Source: Clostridia bacterium
GTDB lineage: Bacteria > Bacillota > Clostridia > Christensenellales > Aristaeellaceae
Assembly (NCBI GenBank): GCA_017464305.1
Contig: JAFUDS010000006.1
Coordinates: 1-47,655, forward strand
Direction of reading: 5' to 3'
Length of the DNA: 47,655 nt
The notes beneath the pieces were generated by a model. It saw only the letters and a program-made list of their open reading frames with translations, did no database searches and was not told the origin of the DNA. The position numbers and the translations under genes were made by a program. Positions 1-9,900 of this stretch are shown piece by piece. The stretch's first letter is position 1; every line of letters begins with the position of its first letter.

Positions 1-416
1 CGCTCAAAGAATCGTCTGACAGAAATCTGTGGATCTGCCAGCATGATCAGCACATGCTGCAGTGGAGCAATCTTATGCAAGGTATCCAGGGAAATATTGG
101 TATCCACAAAAACTGGTTTCCCTCGCTTACAGAGGTCCGTCAAAATTCGCAGTTCCAGTATTTCGCATTCCCTGGCAACATTGTCAAACCAGCTTTCATA
201 TTCTTCCGGCGTTCTGCGGATGAAGTCATGCCAGTCCTCCAGATCCCTGGAGTACGTCAGATTGGGAAATTCATCCTTGTTCAGCCCAGGCAGCAGCTGA
301 TCGTGATAATTCTCTCCGCATTCGATCCCGCCATATTTCTCCGCCAGAAGGTGTACCATGGTAGACTTCCCAGCGTAGGCGGTTCCATTGATGAAATAGA
401 CATTGTCGAATTTCAT
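1..416 (-). CDS. P-loop kinase-like ATP-binding protein (3' part outside window)
   Basis: This reading frame starts at an ATG and stays open to the window edge, so only the first 138 codons are visible. Near the N-terminus it has FINGTAYAGKST, a Walker A P-loop of the AAA_33/shikimate-kinase type. It continues with HLLAEKYGG and later PVFVDTNISLDTLHKIAPLQ, a layout typical of small nucleotide or small-molecule kinases. Its start codon overlaps the stop codon of the upstream NUDIX gene by ATGA, so the two are almost certainly cotranscribed and translationally coupled. The substrate cannot be read from the sequence. A phosphotransferase with its NUDIX partner acting on nucleotides is a reasonable but unproven reading. 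Confidence 0.8.
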   Translation of the reverse strand, partial: MKFDNVYFINGTAYAGKSTMVHLLAEKYGGIECGENYHDQLLPGLNKDEFPNLTYSRDLEDWHDFIRRTPEEYESWFDNVARECEILELRILTDLCKRGKPVFVDTNISLDTLHKIAPLQHVLIMLADPQISVRRFFE

Positions 417-979
417 GACCCGGTCACCAGCGCTTTCGCCAAAATCAGTTCCGTGGGTTGCTCATGTCGGTCAACTGATATAATCTCGGCTTTTACTGAA
501 TCAGGCAGCAATTCACATAATGCTGTGTATTCCCGCAGATACATACCGCGCCGCATTTCATCCGTATCCGCATAGTAAGCATGTCTGGAGAAAATGTCAA
601 AAATCTCACTGATAGGAAGCCATCTGGGTTTCATACCGATTTCCTTTTCACGATCTGTCAGCTTGATATCTGTCTTTCCTTTAACAGTAGCGAAGAAGTA
701 TCTGTTAACCCACTTCCAGCCTTCATAATATTCATCGATCTGCAACTGACATTCAGAGGGCTGGATCAGGAAGCCGGTTTCTTCAGCCACTTCCCGGATG
801 CAGCATGTTTGTTCATCTTCACCGTCTTCCAGTCCGCCGCCTGGCAGCATCCACTGTCCGGTTTTTGTTTCGTAAGAAAGCAGAATTCTACCATCCTGAA
901 TAATGATGCCTCTGCACGCTGTCCGCGTCTTTTCCCAGTACCCCCAGTAATTTTCACCAACGATTTCTTTTGTTTTCAT
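413..979 (-). CDS. NUDIX hydrolase
   Basis: The 188-residue protein has a full Nudix box at residues 48-70: G-x5-E-x7-REVAEETGF, preceded by WMLPGG. This fits the family, which hydrolyses nucleoside diphosphates linked to another moiety using Mg2+ bound by the RExxEE glutamates. The length suits a single Nudix domain with short extensions. It is followed by the partial P-loop kinase with a 4-nt ATGA overlap, which suggests coupled translation. The substrate cannot be assigned from sequence. The upstream ribosome binding site (GGAG about 14 nt before the ATG) is weak, so the exact start is slightly uncertain. Confidence 0.9.
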   Translation of the reverse strand: MKTKEIVGENYWGYWEKTRTACRGIIIQDGRILLSYETKTGQWMLPGGGLEDGEDEQTCCIREVAEETGFLIQPSECQLQIDEYYEGWKWVNRYFFATVKGKTDIKLTDREKEIGMKPRWLPISEIFDIFSRHAYYADTDEMRRGMYLREYTALCELLPDSVKAEIISVDRHEQPTELILAKALVTGS

Positions 980-1075
980 TTTTCTATACGTTTCTCCATC
1001 ATATCTTTTTCGATACGATCGTCAAATGGATCCCGCCAATTCCGATCGGAATGAACTGGAAGCAGGAACTGCCAA

Positions 1076-1807
1076 CTACGATACGGGATGTGGTGAATTC
1101 ATATGGTACTCCCATCCATGATCTCCGTGGTAGATCATGAGCTTTGTCATGCCGCCATCAATGCAGATATTCTCACCGGTGATGAAGCCCGCCTTTTCGG
1201 AGCACAGGAACAAGGCCATCTCCGCAATGTCCTCCGGCTTTCCAACACGGCCCACCGGCTGCTGAACGGCATCCGCGCCGGTGATGTCAGTATCCGTAGT
1301 GTCGATCCATCCCGGTGAAATACTGTTGACCCTGACTTTTCCCGCCAGGCTGACCGCCAGTGCGTGGGTCAGCGCAGCAATGCCACCCTTGGCGGTGGTG
1401 TAGCTCTCTGTCTGGGGCTGGCTCATACGGTCACGAGAGGAGGAAATGTTGATCACTGCTGCACCATCAACAAAATGGGGAATAAACAGCTTGGTTAGGT
1501 AAAAGGGAGCCACAACACCTACCCGCTGCGCTTGCATGAATTCCTCATAGGTACATTCGTTGATACCTTTCATCAGCGGCAAAGCATTGTTGATCAGGTA
1601 ATCCACGTGACCACTTTCCTGGATCACATGCTCCGCAAAGCGCTCCAGGGTGTCCTTGTCGCCAACATCGCCCACAAACCAATCTCCAGGCTTAATGTCA
1701 ATGATATGCACAACAGCACCTTCCCGGAGGAAGGCGTCTGCGATTGCTCTGCCAATACCATGTGCGCTGCCTGTAACGACGGTGACCTTGTTATCAAATG
1801 CGCCCAT
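1076..1807 (-). CDS. SDR-family NAD(P)-dependent oxidoreductase
   Basis: A classical short-chain dehydrogenase/reductase of 243 residues. The nucleotide-binding motif TGSAHGIG is at residues 12-19, the NNA structural motif at 73-75, the catalytic Ser in NISSS at about 122-124, and the catalytic YTTAK (Tyr136, Lys140) is intact. The C-terminal GENICIDGG is the usual SDR end motif. AAAGGGG stands eight bases before the ATG. It lies downstream of a DUF503 gene on the same strand. The substrate is unknown; sugar or secondary-alcohol dehydrogenases are the commonest annotation for this subtype. Confidence 0.92.
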   Translation of the reverse strand: MGAFDNKVTVVTGSAHGIGRAIADAFLREGAVVHIIDIKPGDWFVGDVGDKDTLERFAEHVIQESGHVDYLINNALPLMKGINECTYEEFMQAQRVGVVAPFYLTKLFIPHFVDGAAVINISSSRDRMSQPQTESYTTAKGGIAALTHALAVSLAGKVRVNSISPGWIDTTDTDITGADAVQQPVGRVGKPEDIAEMALFLCSEKAGFITGENICIDGGMTKLMIYHGDHGWEYHMNSPHPVS

Positions 1808-1838
1808 GATAAACCCCTTTCACCGCAAGTAAGAGCAT

Positions 1839-2120
1839 TTAACGAACTTCTCGTGTTTCCTCCAGAATCTCTGCGTCTGTAGCTCCTTCCACGAAGGTAA
1901 ATATCTCGTCCATCAGGCTGTCTGCCATGGCGTTAGATGGCACAATGGCTGCAACGCCGATCACAACGATCTGATGAATGTCCTGCTCATCTATCTCCGC
2001 CGCAGACACATGAAACCGGTTCTGCAACTGAGCAATAAGGCTTTTGACGATCATCCTTTTTTCCTTTAGGCTATGCACCCAAGGAGCATGGAGTCGAAAA
2101 GTCATTGCCGCTATAAGCAT
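1839..2120 (-). CDS. DUF503 (YlxP-like) family protein
   Basis: The 93-residue product contains the DUF503 hallmark HSLKEKRMIVKSLIAQLQ, followed by NRFHVSAAEIDEQD and a hydrophobic VVIGVAAI strand. This matches the ferredoxin-like small YlxP family. Family members often sit near translation genes and have no firm biochemical function. I chose the ATG at 2120 because GGAGG lies five bases upstream; a GTG four codons further up is in frame but lacks such a site. It is followed by the SDR gene. The function remains unknown. Confidence 0.85.
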   Translation of the reverse strand: MLIAAMTFRLHAPWVHSLKEKRMIVKSLIAQLQNRFHVSAAEIDEQDIHQIVVIGVAAIVPSNAMADSLMDEIFTFVEGATDAEILEETREVR

Positions 2121-2133
2121 TAAAACCTCCACA

Positions 2134-2256
2134 TCAACAAATGGTCACCGTATAACGCCGGGTCTGGAGCCCGTCCGGCGTCAGAATTCTGCCGTGCAGC
2201 TGGTCAGTCAGGTACTGCTGGTACTTCTCATATTCCTTCTTCGATATCTGCTTCAT
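2134..2256 (-). CDS. Small hypothetical protein (40 aa)
   Basis: A short frame encodes MKQISKKEYEKYQQYLTDQ at its N-terminus and ends RRYTVTIC. It fills the gap between the lipoprotein gene (stop at 2274) and the DUF503 gene, in the same direction, and its stop lies just upstream of the DUF503 ribosome binding site. The N-terminal half is charged and helical, and the segment HGRILTPDGL looks domain-like. The product may therefore be the truncated front of a longer gut-bacterial protein. There is no strong ribosome binding site (GGTGGG about 4 nt upstream). I do not recognise a function. Confidence 0.45.
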   Translation of the reverse strand: MKQISKKEYEKYQQYLTDQLHGRILTPDGLQTRRYTVTIC

Positions 2257-2273
2257 CGTTCCCACCGCTCATC

Positions 2274-2642
2274 TTAGGAAACTGGAATTAATTGATTCCA
2301 TTCGTATTCTGAATGCCACCCATCTGGAATGTCGGTAACATATATTTCTTTCCATAACATGGCACCATCATGAGGTAGACTTTCTACAATCCATTTGTCT
2401 GTAGAATATCCCTTACATTCGTAAACTTTATCATCCTTATCTCCATCTACAATACCGATTTGTTTTCCTCTTTCGCCGTAATCGCTTAAAGCACCGTATG
2501 GTACATAAGTCTTATCATCCCATATTATGGTTGCATACCCATCACCGGTTCCACGAGTCATATCTTCCAAGTTCTGTTGAGAACATGCACATAAAGAAAC
2601 AAGCAAAGCAAATTCCAATAAAAGAAAGAATATCTTTTTCAT
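2274..2642 (-). CDS. Putative secreted lipoprotein, hypothetical
   Basis: The start chosen here gives an N-terminus MKKIFFLLLEFALLVSLCAC, a short basic region and hydrophobic stretch ending in a plausible lipobox Cys, so export and lipidation are likely. AAAGGAG lies ten bases upstream of this ATG. The mature part of about 100 residues is rich in Asp, Gly, Tyr and Trp (for example IIWDDKTYVPYGALSDYGE and KWIVESLPHDGAMLWKEIY). It looks like a small beta-rich extracellular domain. No enzyme motif is visible. It precedes the 40-aa frame on the same strand. Confidence 0.75.
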   Translation of the reverse strand: MKKIFFLLLEFALLVSLCACSQQNLEDMTRGTGDGYATIIWDDKTYVPYGALSDYGERGKQIGIVDGDKDDKVYECKGYSTDKWIVESLPHDGAMLWKEIYVTDIPDGWHSEYEWNQLIPVS

Positions 2643-2675
2643 TTCAACGGAACTCCTTTCCATTAAATTCCGATT

Positions 2676-2822
2676 TTACTCAGCGGTTTCCCGCTTCTCA
2701 TAAGTCAGCCGCACATCATATCCAAGCTCCTCCATCATGGCCAGAAAGGTCTTGTTGACGATCTTCTCCGGGTGATTGATTAGCCTAACTTCCTGATCGA
2801 TACATCCCAACGATTCACAATC
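2676..2822 (-). pseudogene. Orphan C-terminal fragment, possibly of an HTH/antitoxin-like protein
   Basis: Between the lipoprotein gene and the AraC gene, an open stretch without a usable start codon reads HPEKIVNKTFLAMMEELGYD followed by VRLTYEKRETAE and a stop. The end resembles the tail of small DNA-binding or antitoxin proteins, but the preceding domain is absent. The upstream sequence in this frame runs into the end of the AraC gene. I read it as a decayed gene end. The family assignment is a guess. Confidence 0.3.
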
Positions 2823-3678
2823 AAATATTCGGCAAGGTTTCGCTCGACCTGTATTGATGGGGCGTCAAGCCATGTTTTTTCTTGAAAGCGTTGCAGAAGA
2901 CACTCTCACTGGAGAAGCCAGTATTAAAGCAGATTTCCTTGACGGTCAATTCTGTATATTTCAACAGATATCGGGCGGAGGCCATGCGGCGATTGACGAT
3001 ATATTCATGGGGCGTATAGCCTGTTTCCAGCTTAAATACACGGATGAAATGATACGCGCTGAGTCCTACCATGCTGGCTAACTGCTCCACGGGTATGTTC
3101 TCGGTGAAATGCTCCGAAATATAGATCATAGCCCGCTCCACAGCCTGTGTATAATCTCGAATGTTTCCCTCTCTCGGGGTATACAGCATTAACTCCGTCA
3201 GGATATCCGTAATGTACTTGGAAAGCAGCGGCTCATGGAACTGCCGGTTATCCGCGAAGGCTTTGAGGATGGTACTCATCTTGCGAAGCACCGGAAAAGC
3301 CTCCTCCATGAAGATCACATTCCCCAGCCGGGAGACGATGAGCTCACAATAGTCCCGCGCTAGCGTCCCATCAAAATGCAGCCAAAGGCATTCAGCACCG
3401 TCCGCTGTGGAATATCCGTGAGATTGATAGCAATCAATGAGCACGAAATGCCGTTCCGGTACCGGAATCGATTTTCCTTGATAGTCCAATAGCATGCTTC
3501 CCTTCTGAACATACATGAGGAGAAAGCTGTCAAAAGAATTCCGCTTCAACACATATCCTGGCTCATAAGTAAAAACGCCGCATTGCAAAGGATACAGAAA
3601 TATCTTTTCCGCTGTTTTGCTGGGGGAGAAAACGTAATAATCCGAAATGGAAGATACTTTTTTCTCGATGGATTTCAA
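2821..3678 (-). CDS. AraC-family transcriptional regulator
   Basis: The C-terminal 100 residues form the double helix-turn-helix of AraC/XylS regulators: IPVEQLASMVGLSAYHFIRV, then YTPHEYIVNRRMASARYLL, then VKEICFNTGFSSESVFCNAF ending LTPHQYR. The N-terminal half has the cupin-type sensor signature (a glycine turn at VQKGSML and a proline-rich turn near IPVPERHFVLID). Such regulators usually sense sugars and control nearby glycosidases. I prefer a TTG start at 3678, which overlaps the stop of the upstream GH2 remnant as TTGA and has AAAGGGG upstream. An ATG at 3753 is in frame but lies inside the GH2 remnant. The likely target was the GH2 gene, and perhaps now the divergent GH35 gene. Confidence 0.88.
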   Translation of the reverse strand: MKSIEKKVSSISDYYVFSPSKTAEKIFLYPLQCGVFTYEPGYVLKRNSFDSFLLMYVQKGSMLLDYQGKSIPVPERHFVLIDCYQSHGYSTADGAECLWLHFDGTLARDYCELIVSRLGNVIFMEEAFPVLRKMSTILKAFADNRQFHEPLLSKYITDILTELMLYTPREGNIRDYTQAVERAMIYISEHFTENIPVEQLASMVGLSAYHFIRVFKLETGYTPHEYIVNRRMASARYLLKYTELTVKEICFNTGFSSESVFCNAFKKKHGLTPHQYRSSETLPNI

Positions 3679-4308
3679 CGTGATGTGTCCCCTTTCTCCT
3701 CGATTACGTTTATGTCGATACACACCGGAGATAATCCTTCCGCCGTCACACAAACATGGATGGATCCCCTATTCCGTGGAGCACGGATGACCGCGAAGGC
3801 CAGTCCCCGATATGTGTGTCGGCTTTCACTACGATAGGGAGTATGATCGCTCGGCAATCCGTTATCCATTCCAAGCAATTCGCCGCCTTCGATATGCAGC
3901 GAAACGGGAATATCTTGATCAGGAACGAGATTTCCCTTCTCATCCAGGAGTGTGATTTCCAGCTGAGCCACACTTGACATGCCCGCCAGCGTAATGGTCA
4001 TTCACCCACAGATCACAATTCATGTATACCCCTTCAAAATAAAGGCTATACAGCTCCTGCGGAAGCGGATGAATGCAGAATTTCTTTCGATACCAGCCGA
4101 TGCCGCAGCGGGCATATCCGCCGGAGCCGCAGCTCGGCGCGCCTTCATCCAGGGGATAATCCACGCTCCAGTCATGAGGCAGCTGCACTGGACGGAATGG
4201 CGTATAATCCTCCGGCCTATCCAGACTGTCCGTCAACGCAAATTCCCAGTCAAAGCAAAAAAATGCACGTGATCTGGGGAAAGTCGCCGTTCCAAAATAA
4301 TGTTCCAT
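3675..4308 (-). pseudogene. GH2 beta-galactosidase remnant with catalytic core deleted
   Basis: The 5' part (4308 to about 4000) encodes a typical GH2 N-terminus: RAFFCFDWEFALTDSLDRP, VQLPHDWSVDYPLDEGAPSC, GIGWYRKKF and YFEGVYMNCDLWVNDHYAGG. The 3' part, in another frame from about 4001, encodes a GH2 C-terminal domain: LEITLLDEKGNLVPDQDIPV, then GGELLGMDNGLPSDHTPYRS and HTYRGLAFAVIRA. Everything between, including the TIM barrel with its two catalytic glutamates, is missing. The join near 3985-4005 also shifts the frame. An intact gene of this type would be far longer. The start has GGAGGG eight bases upstream. The gene cannot make an active enzyme. Its stop overlaps the TTG start of the AraC gene, so readthrough may still feed the regulator. 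Confidence 0.85.
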
Positions 4309-4483
4309 CCCTGTTCCCTCCATTTCCCAACGATGTAAATCGTTAAATCGCAGAATAAATACCTACGGAAATGCTGGATTGCTCATCCGCCCCTCAAAGA
4401 AGACTTTCATCAGCATCTCATTCGCGCAATGAGGAGACGAAATCGGGCGGATGCCCTATCGATTCCCGTCTTCTGTCAGAAAC

Positions 4484-4513
4484 ATGCTATCATATATTTT
4501 AGGTGGATTTCAA
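4484..4513 (-). promoter_or_regulatory. Candidate promoter for GH2 remnant and AraC gene
   Basis: On the minus strand TTGAAA (4513-4508) is followed after 18 bases by TAGCAT (4489-4484), about 175 bp before the start of the GH2 remnant. The match is moderate only. Confidence 0.35.
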
Positions 4514-4670
4514 GGGGAAATATCTTTTTTCACAGAAAGACTTCAATATAATGGAGGCCCCTGTTCGCCAATCTGATCTGCCGATTCCGATAATTAACCG
4601 TTGAGTTTCTATTTAGCAATTTTTCTCAATGGTATCGCAAGATTCGTTAGTGGCATTTCAGCCCTATGCA

Positions 4671-4679
4671 TGTTATAAT
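4671..4679 (+). promoter_or_regulatory. Extended -10 promoter of the GH35 gene
   Basis: TGT followed by TATAAT (4674-4679) forms an extended -10 element 40 bp before the GH35 start. The -35 region (TGGCAT at 4651-4656, spacing 17) is weak, which suits a promoter needing an activator such as the nearby AraC protein (inference). Confidence 0.55.
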
Positions 4680-4718
4680 ACCTTCAATTTTAAGGGATAA
4701 CAGCGGAGGAAAGTACGT

Positions 4719-6962
4719 ATGAGATATCATCTGGATTTAACAAACGAGAAGCCGGGAAAGGTCTATCCCCTGGGAGAGGATTTTTCGGGTGAAAGCCCTT
4801 CAGGGGAGCGCCTGTCCTTTAACAATTTTTATATGGAGCGGAATGGAAAGCCTTTCTTTCCCGTCTCCGGGGAATTCCATTACAGCCGCATGGAGCCAGA
4901 CCGCTGGGAGGACGAGCTGATCAAGATGCGCATGGGCGGCATCAACGTCATCGCGACCTACCTTTTCTGGAACCATATCGAGGAGGAGGAAGGCGCCTTC
5001 GACTTCACCGGCCGGCGGGATCTGCGGCGGTTTGTCGAGCTCTGTGCAAAGCATGGGCTGTATGTCATTCTGCGAGTCGGGCCCTTCGATCACGGCGAAG
5101 TTCGTAACGGCGGCCTGCCGGACTGGCTGTATGGCAAGCCCTTCCAGGTGCGGACCACGGACCCCGGTTTTCTGGCCTATGTGCGCCGGCTGTATGAAAA
5201 GATCGGGGAGCAGACCCAAGGGCTGTACTATCAGGATGGCGGTCCAGTGATCGGCGTGCAGCTGGATAATGAATACATGCATTCCTCCGCCATGTGGGAA
5301 ATGACGACCGGCATCTCCAATGAATGGGTATTCATGGGCGACGAAGGGGAGAAATACATCCTGGCGCTGCGAGACATTGCACTGGAAAGCGGGCTGACCC
5401 CTGCCTTCTTTACCGGAACCGCCTGGGGTGGCGCAGCCTATTCTCCCCGGGTGTTGCCGCTATGGGGCGGATATGCCTATCGGCCCTGGCTATTCTATTC
5501 CCGCCAAGGGGAGCATCCCGCCACCGAGGAATATGTCTACCAGGATTATCACCGGAATGGAGTTACCTGCACGGATGATTTCACGCCGGAATACACTCCG
5601 GAATCCCGGCCTTATGCCTGCTGCGAGATGGGGGCAGGTATGATGTGCTGCTATAACTATCGGTTCATTTACCCCTACCGGAGCGTGGATGCTCTGGCGA
5701 ACATCAAGGTGGGCTCCGGATGCAACTTCATCGGATATTATATGTTCCAGGGCGGCACCAATCCGCTGGGAAAGCAGGGAGCCTATCTGAACGAGGCACA
5801 GGTGCCGAAGCGGAGCTACGACTATCAGGCTGCGCTGGGAGAATTCGGCCAGATTCGGGAATCCTACAGCCGCTTGAAGAGCATCCATTTCTTCACTCGA
5901 TTCTTCGGAGATCGGTTGGCCCCCATGGAGACCGCACTGCCCGAAGGAGCGTCCCAAATTAACCCCCGGAATACGGAGACGCTTCGCTTCGCGGTGCGAA
6001 CGGACGGGGAAAGCGGCTTCCTGTTTGTGAACAATTTTCAGGATCACCTGACCATGCCGGAGATCCAGCATCAGCAGGTTCAGATCGAAACTGCCTCCGG
6101 AGTCTATGATATCGAAATCAGCATGGCTTCTGAAGAAAACGCGATTCTTCCCTTCCATTTTGACTTGGACGGCATCCTGCTGCGGCAGGCGAATGCGCAG
6201 CCCGTGCTGCGGACGGAGATCGGGGGCCGGACGACCTATGTCTTCCTGGTTCCCGAGGGGATGGACGGCGCCTTCCAGTGGGACGAAGGCGTAACGGTTC
6301 TGGGAGATTCCTCTTGCCCCCAGGGGACAAAGACTCATCTGGTGACCGTGCGCCAGGGGACGGCGGAGGTGGATCTACTGCTCATCTCCCGGGAAATGGC
6401 CAACCGGCTCTTCCTGCTGCGGGATGGAAGCCTGGTCTTCACTGACGCGGCCCTGCTGGAGGACGAGAAGGGCCGGCTGCGGCTGGAGACCAGGAGCGAG
6501 GAGAACATACTCTTCTGCTACCCGCCGGAACGTTTGGGAACGCCAGTGGGGCAGGAGGGCCCGCTGGGAGTGGTTCGTCGGTCCACCGCGGCCGTGACCG
6601 TCCCCGTACAAACGGAACCCGTCGCGCCGCAGCGTTATGTGATCCGTTTTCCGGAGGGGCTACCCGCCCAGGTAAAGGATGTGATCCTTCAGATTGACTA
6701 TGAGGGCGATATCGGATCCTTATTCCTGGGGAATCAAATGGTCCATGACAACTTCTCCAATCTGGACACCTGGGAATTCGGCCTGCAGGAGCATGCGGAG
6801 GTGCTGCAGGAGCAGCCGCTGACGCTGTACATCGCTCCTATCCGAGAGGGGGCAAAGGTGCATGTGGAATCTGCCATGGCCGCTCGGAATGAGGAAGCCC
6901 GTTCCTTGATCGCGGAGCTGAAGAATGTCCGTACCCAGCCTGTCTATGAAATTGAACTGTGA
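4719..6962 (+). CDS. GH35 beta-galactosidase
   Basis: The 747-residue protein has the GH35 core: GEFHYSRMEPDRWEDELIKM (51-70), NVIATYLFWNHIEEEEGAFD (76-95), LYVILRVGPFDHGE (114-127) and GGLPDWL (131-137). The acid/base glutamate is Glu185 in QLDNEY and the likely nucleophile is Glu303 in CCEMGAG, an unusual Cys-rich context. The family cleaves terminal beta-galactosyl residues with retention. No signal peptide is seen, so it probably acts in the cytoplasm on imported oligosaccharides. The C-terminal half is beta-rich accessory domains. GGAGGAAA precedes the ATG. The next gene starts 10 bp after the stop, so the two form an operon. Confidence 0.93.
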   Translation: MRYHLDLTNEKPGKVYPLGEDFSGESPSGERLSFNNFYMERNGKPFFPVSGEFHYSRMEPDRWEDELIKMRMGGINVIATYLFWNHIEEEEGAFDFTGRRDLRRFVELCAKHGLYVILRVGPFDHGEVRNGGLPDWLYGKPFQVRTTDPGFLAYVRRLYEKIGEQTQGLYYQDGGPVIGVQLDNEYMHSSAMWEMTTGISNEWVFMGDEGEKYILALRDIALESGLTPAFFTGTAWGGAAYSPRVLPLWGGYAYRPWLFYSRQGEHPATEEYVYQDYHRNGVTCTDDFTPEYTPESRPYACCEMGAGMMCCYNYRFIYPYRSVDALANIKVGSGCNFIGYYMFQGGTNPLGKQGAYLNEAQVPKRSYDYQAALGEFGQIRESYSRLKSIHFFTRFFGDRLAPMETALPEGASQINPRNTETLRFAVRTDGESGFLFVNNFQDHLTMPEIQHQQVQIETASGVYDIEISMASEENAILPFHFDLDGILLRQANAQPVLRTEIGGRTTYVFLVPEGMDGAFQWDEGVTVLGDSSCPQGTKTHLVTVRQGTAEVDLLLISREMANRLFLLRDGSLVFTDAALLEDEKGRLRLETRSEENILFCYPPERLGTPVGQEGPLGVVRRSTAAVTVPVQTEPVAPQRYVIRFPEGLPAQVKDVILQIDYEGDIGSLFLGNQMVHDNFSNLDTWEFGLQEHAEVLQEQPLTLYIAPIREGAKVHVESAMAARNEEARSLIAELKNVRTQPVYEIEL

Positions 6963-6972
6963 GGTGCGCCAA

Positions 6973-9900
6973 ATGAGCAATGCAACTGTATGTGTAGAAA
7001 CCGTCCTGATCCCCACTTATGGCATCGGGAAAGCAGATAAAAATCCCATGTTCCTGGAAAAGCGGGTATACCAGGGTTCCAGCGGCAAGGTGTACCCCCT
7101 GCCGGTGATTGACAAGATCCTGGACGAAAAAGAGGATCAGCCCTACACCGCTGTTTGGCTGGAGAATGATTACATCAAGGTCATGGTGCTGCCCGAGCTG
7201 GGTGGCCGCATCCAGCGAGCATACGATAAGACCAATGGATATGATTTCGTGTACTATAACGAGGTCATTAAGCCCGCCCTGGTGGGCCTGACCGGTCCCT
7301 GGATTTCGGGCGGCATCGAGTTCAACTGGCCTCAGCATCACCGGCCCACTACCTTTGGGCCCACTGATTTCCGTACCGTGGAAAATGAGGATGGCAGCGT
7401 GGCGGTGGAGCTGTCCGAAGTAGATCAGATGTACGGCACCAAGGGCAAAATGACCTTCACGCTGTACCCGGACAGGGCGTATATCGAAATCAAGGGACAG
7501 TTGTATAATCGCACCAACCTGCCCCAGACCTTCCTGTGGTGGGCCAACCCCGCCGTGGCGGTGAACGACAACACGCAGTCCGTGTTTCCACCCGATGTAT
7601 GCGCCGTGTACGACCATGGCAAGCGGGACGTGAGCAAATTCCCCATCGCCACCGGGGTATACTATAAGCATGATTACGGTGCGGGGGTGGACATCAGCCG
7701 CTATAAGAATATTTCCGTGCCTACCAGCTATATGTGCGCTCATTCGGATTACAACTTTGTGGGTGGCTATGATTACGGGGTGGAAGCGGGTATATTGCAT
7801 ATCGCCGATCATCATGTCTCCCCCGGCAAAAAGCAATGGACCTGGGGCTGCGGAGACTTCGGCCAGGCCTGGGATCGGAACCTGACGGACGAAAACGGCC
7901 CCTATATCGAACTCATGACCGGCATGTACTGCGATAATCAGCCGGACTTCACCTGGCTCAAGCCCTTCGAGGAAAAGACCTTTACCCAGTATTTCATGCC
8001 CTACAAGGCCGCGGGATATGTCAAGAATGCCAGCAAGGAGTGTGTGCTGAACCTGGAGGTGGAAAAAGGCAAAGCGGCCATCACCGTATACACCACCCAG
8101 CCCTTTGAACAGGCCCGGATCACGCTGACGGCCAAGGGCGAAATCGTCTATGAACAAATCGCCGATGTAAGCCCGACCCATGTATGGAAGGACGAAATGG
8201 AAGTCAGCGTCCCCGAAACGGAGTTGACCCTTGCTGTATACACTTCCGGCGGACGGAAGCTGCTGGACTATACGCCCCAGCCTAAGAAGATCGAAGAGAT
8301 TCCCGATCCCATGCCTCCCGCCAAGCTGCCGAATGAGATTCTGACCAACGAAGAGCTATACCTTACCGGCATTCACCTGGAGCAGTACCGTCACGCCACC
8401 TACCTGCCGGATCCCTATTATCTGGAAGCCCTGAAGCGGGATTCTGGCGATATCCGAGCCAACAACGCCTATGGGACGCTGATGCTGCGCCGGGGCAAGT
8501 TTGCAGAAGCGGAGGTTTATTTCCGCGCCGCCATCCAGCGCATGACCAGCCGAAACCCCAATCCCTATGACAGCGAAGCATACCTTAATTTGGGCCTGGC
8601 CTTGCGATATCAGGGGAGAGATGACGCCGCCTACGATGCCTTCTTCAAGGCCACCTGGACGGCTGCCCAGCAGGAAACGGGATATTATCACATTGCCTGC
8701 ATCGACTGCAAGCGGGGAGATTATGAGCTGGCCCTGGAGCATGTTGAGCACAGCCTGGTGAAGAATTATCACAACCTGAAAGCCCGAGCGCTGAAGGGTC
8801 TGATCCTGGATGCCCTGGGCCAAAGCCTGGAGGCGGAGCGCTGGTATGAAGAGAATTTGAAGCTGGACGCCTTTGATTATGTATCCCGCATCGAATCCGG
8901 CGAGATCGAAGAGGCGTTGAAGCTGATGAACGGCCGGGCCAGCAGCTTTATCGAATGCGCCATCGATTACGCCGAAGCGGGCTTCTACGCTGATGCCATC
9001 TTCATTCTGGAATGCTGCCCGAACCCCACACCCATGGTGTGGTATCATCTGGCGCTGTATGCCGCCTTCAATGGCGACAACGTTTATGCAAAGGACGCCC
9101 TGACCAACGCCACGGAAGCCGATTCCCTCTACTGCTTCCCCAACAAATTGGAGGATATTCTTGCGCTGCAGTTTGCCATCCAGCACAACGAAAAGGACGC
9201 CAAAGCGCCTTACTACCTGGGCTGCCTGTGGTATGACAAGCGGCAGTATGATGACGCTATCGCCTGCTGGGAAAAGAGCGCCCAGCTGGATGATACATTC
9301 CCCACCGTGTGGCGAAATTTGGGCCTGGCATATTTCAACAAGAGGAACGATCCTGAAAAAGCCAAGGCCTGCATGGAAAAAGCCTATGCTCTGGATGAAT
9401 CCGACGCCCGCGTCCTGCTGGAGCTGCATCAGCTCTATGGCAAGCTGAATTACAGCGTCGAAGATCGCTTCTCCTTCCTGGAAGCCCACAAGGAGGTAGC
9501 TTTCCAGCGGGATGACCTGTACACCGAATACTGCGCCCTGCTCAACGATCTGGGGCGGTATCAGGAAGCGCTGGACCTGATTATGGTCCACATCTTCCAT
9601 CCCTGGGAGGGTGGCGAAGGGAAGGTAACCACGCAATACGCCGTAGCCCTTACACAGTTGGCCATCCAGGCCCTGAACAGTGGCGATGCGGCGAAGGCCA
9701 AGGAACTGCTGGAAAAGGCGCTGATTTTCCCGCACAACCTGGGAGAAGGGAAGCTGGAAGGGGCGAAGGATAACAATATCCATTATTATCTGGGCCTGGC
9801 CGAAAGAGCCTTGGGCCACGAAGCGGCAGCCATTCAGCACCTGGAGCTGGCCGCTGCGGGAAATGAAGAGCCTGCATCCGCCATGTATTACAACGATCAG

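Larger units (their letters stand above)
4309..4718. other. Divergent intergenic region, GH2 remnant / GH35
   Basis: This 410-bp AT-rich stretch carries no credible gene. It holds candidate promoters in both directions: TTGAAA-18-TAGCAT facing left (4484-4513) and an extended -10 TGTTATAAT facing right (4671-4679). An AraC-type operator would be expected here, but I see no clear pair of direct repeats. Confidence 0.6.

Noticed and set aside
3675-4001. Separate 108-residue gene
   Set aside because: Its content is the C-terminal domain of GH2 enzymes and its start lies at the deletion junction, so it belongs to the GH2 remnant.
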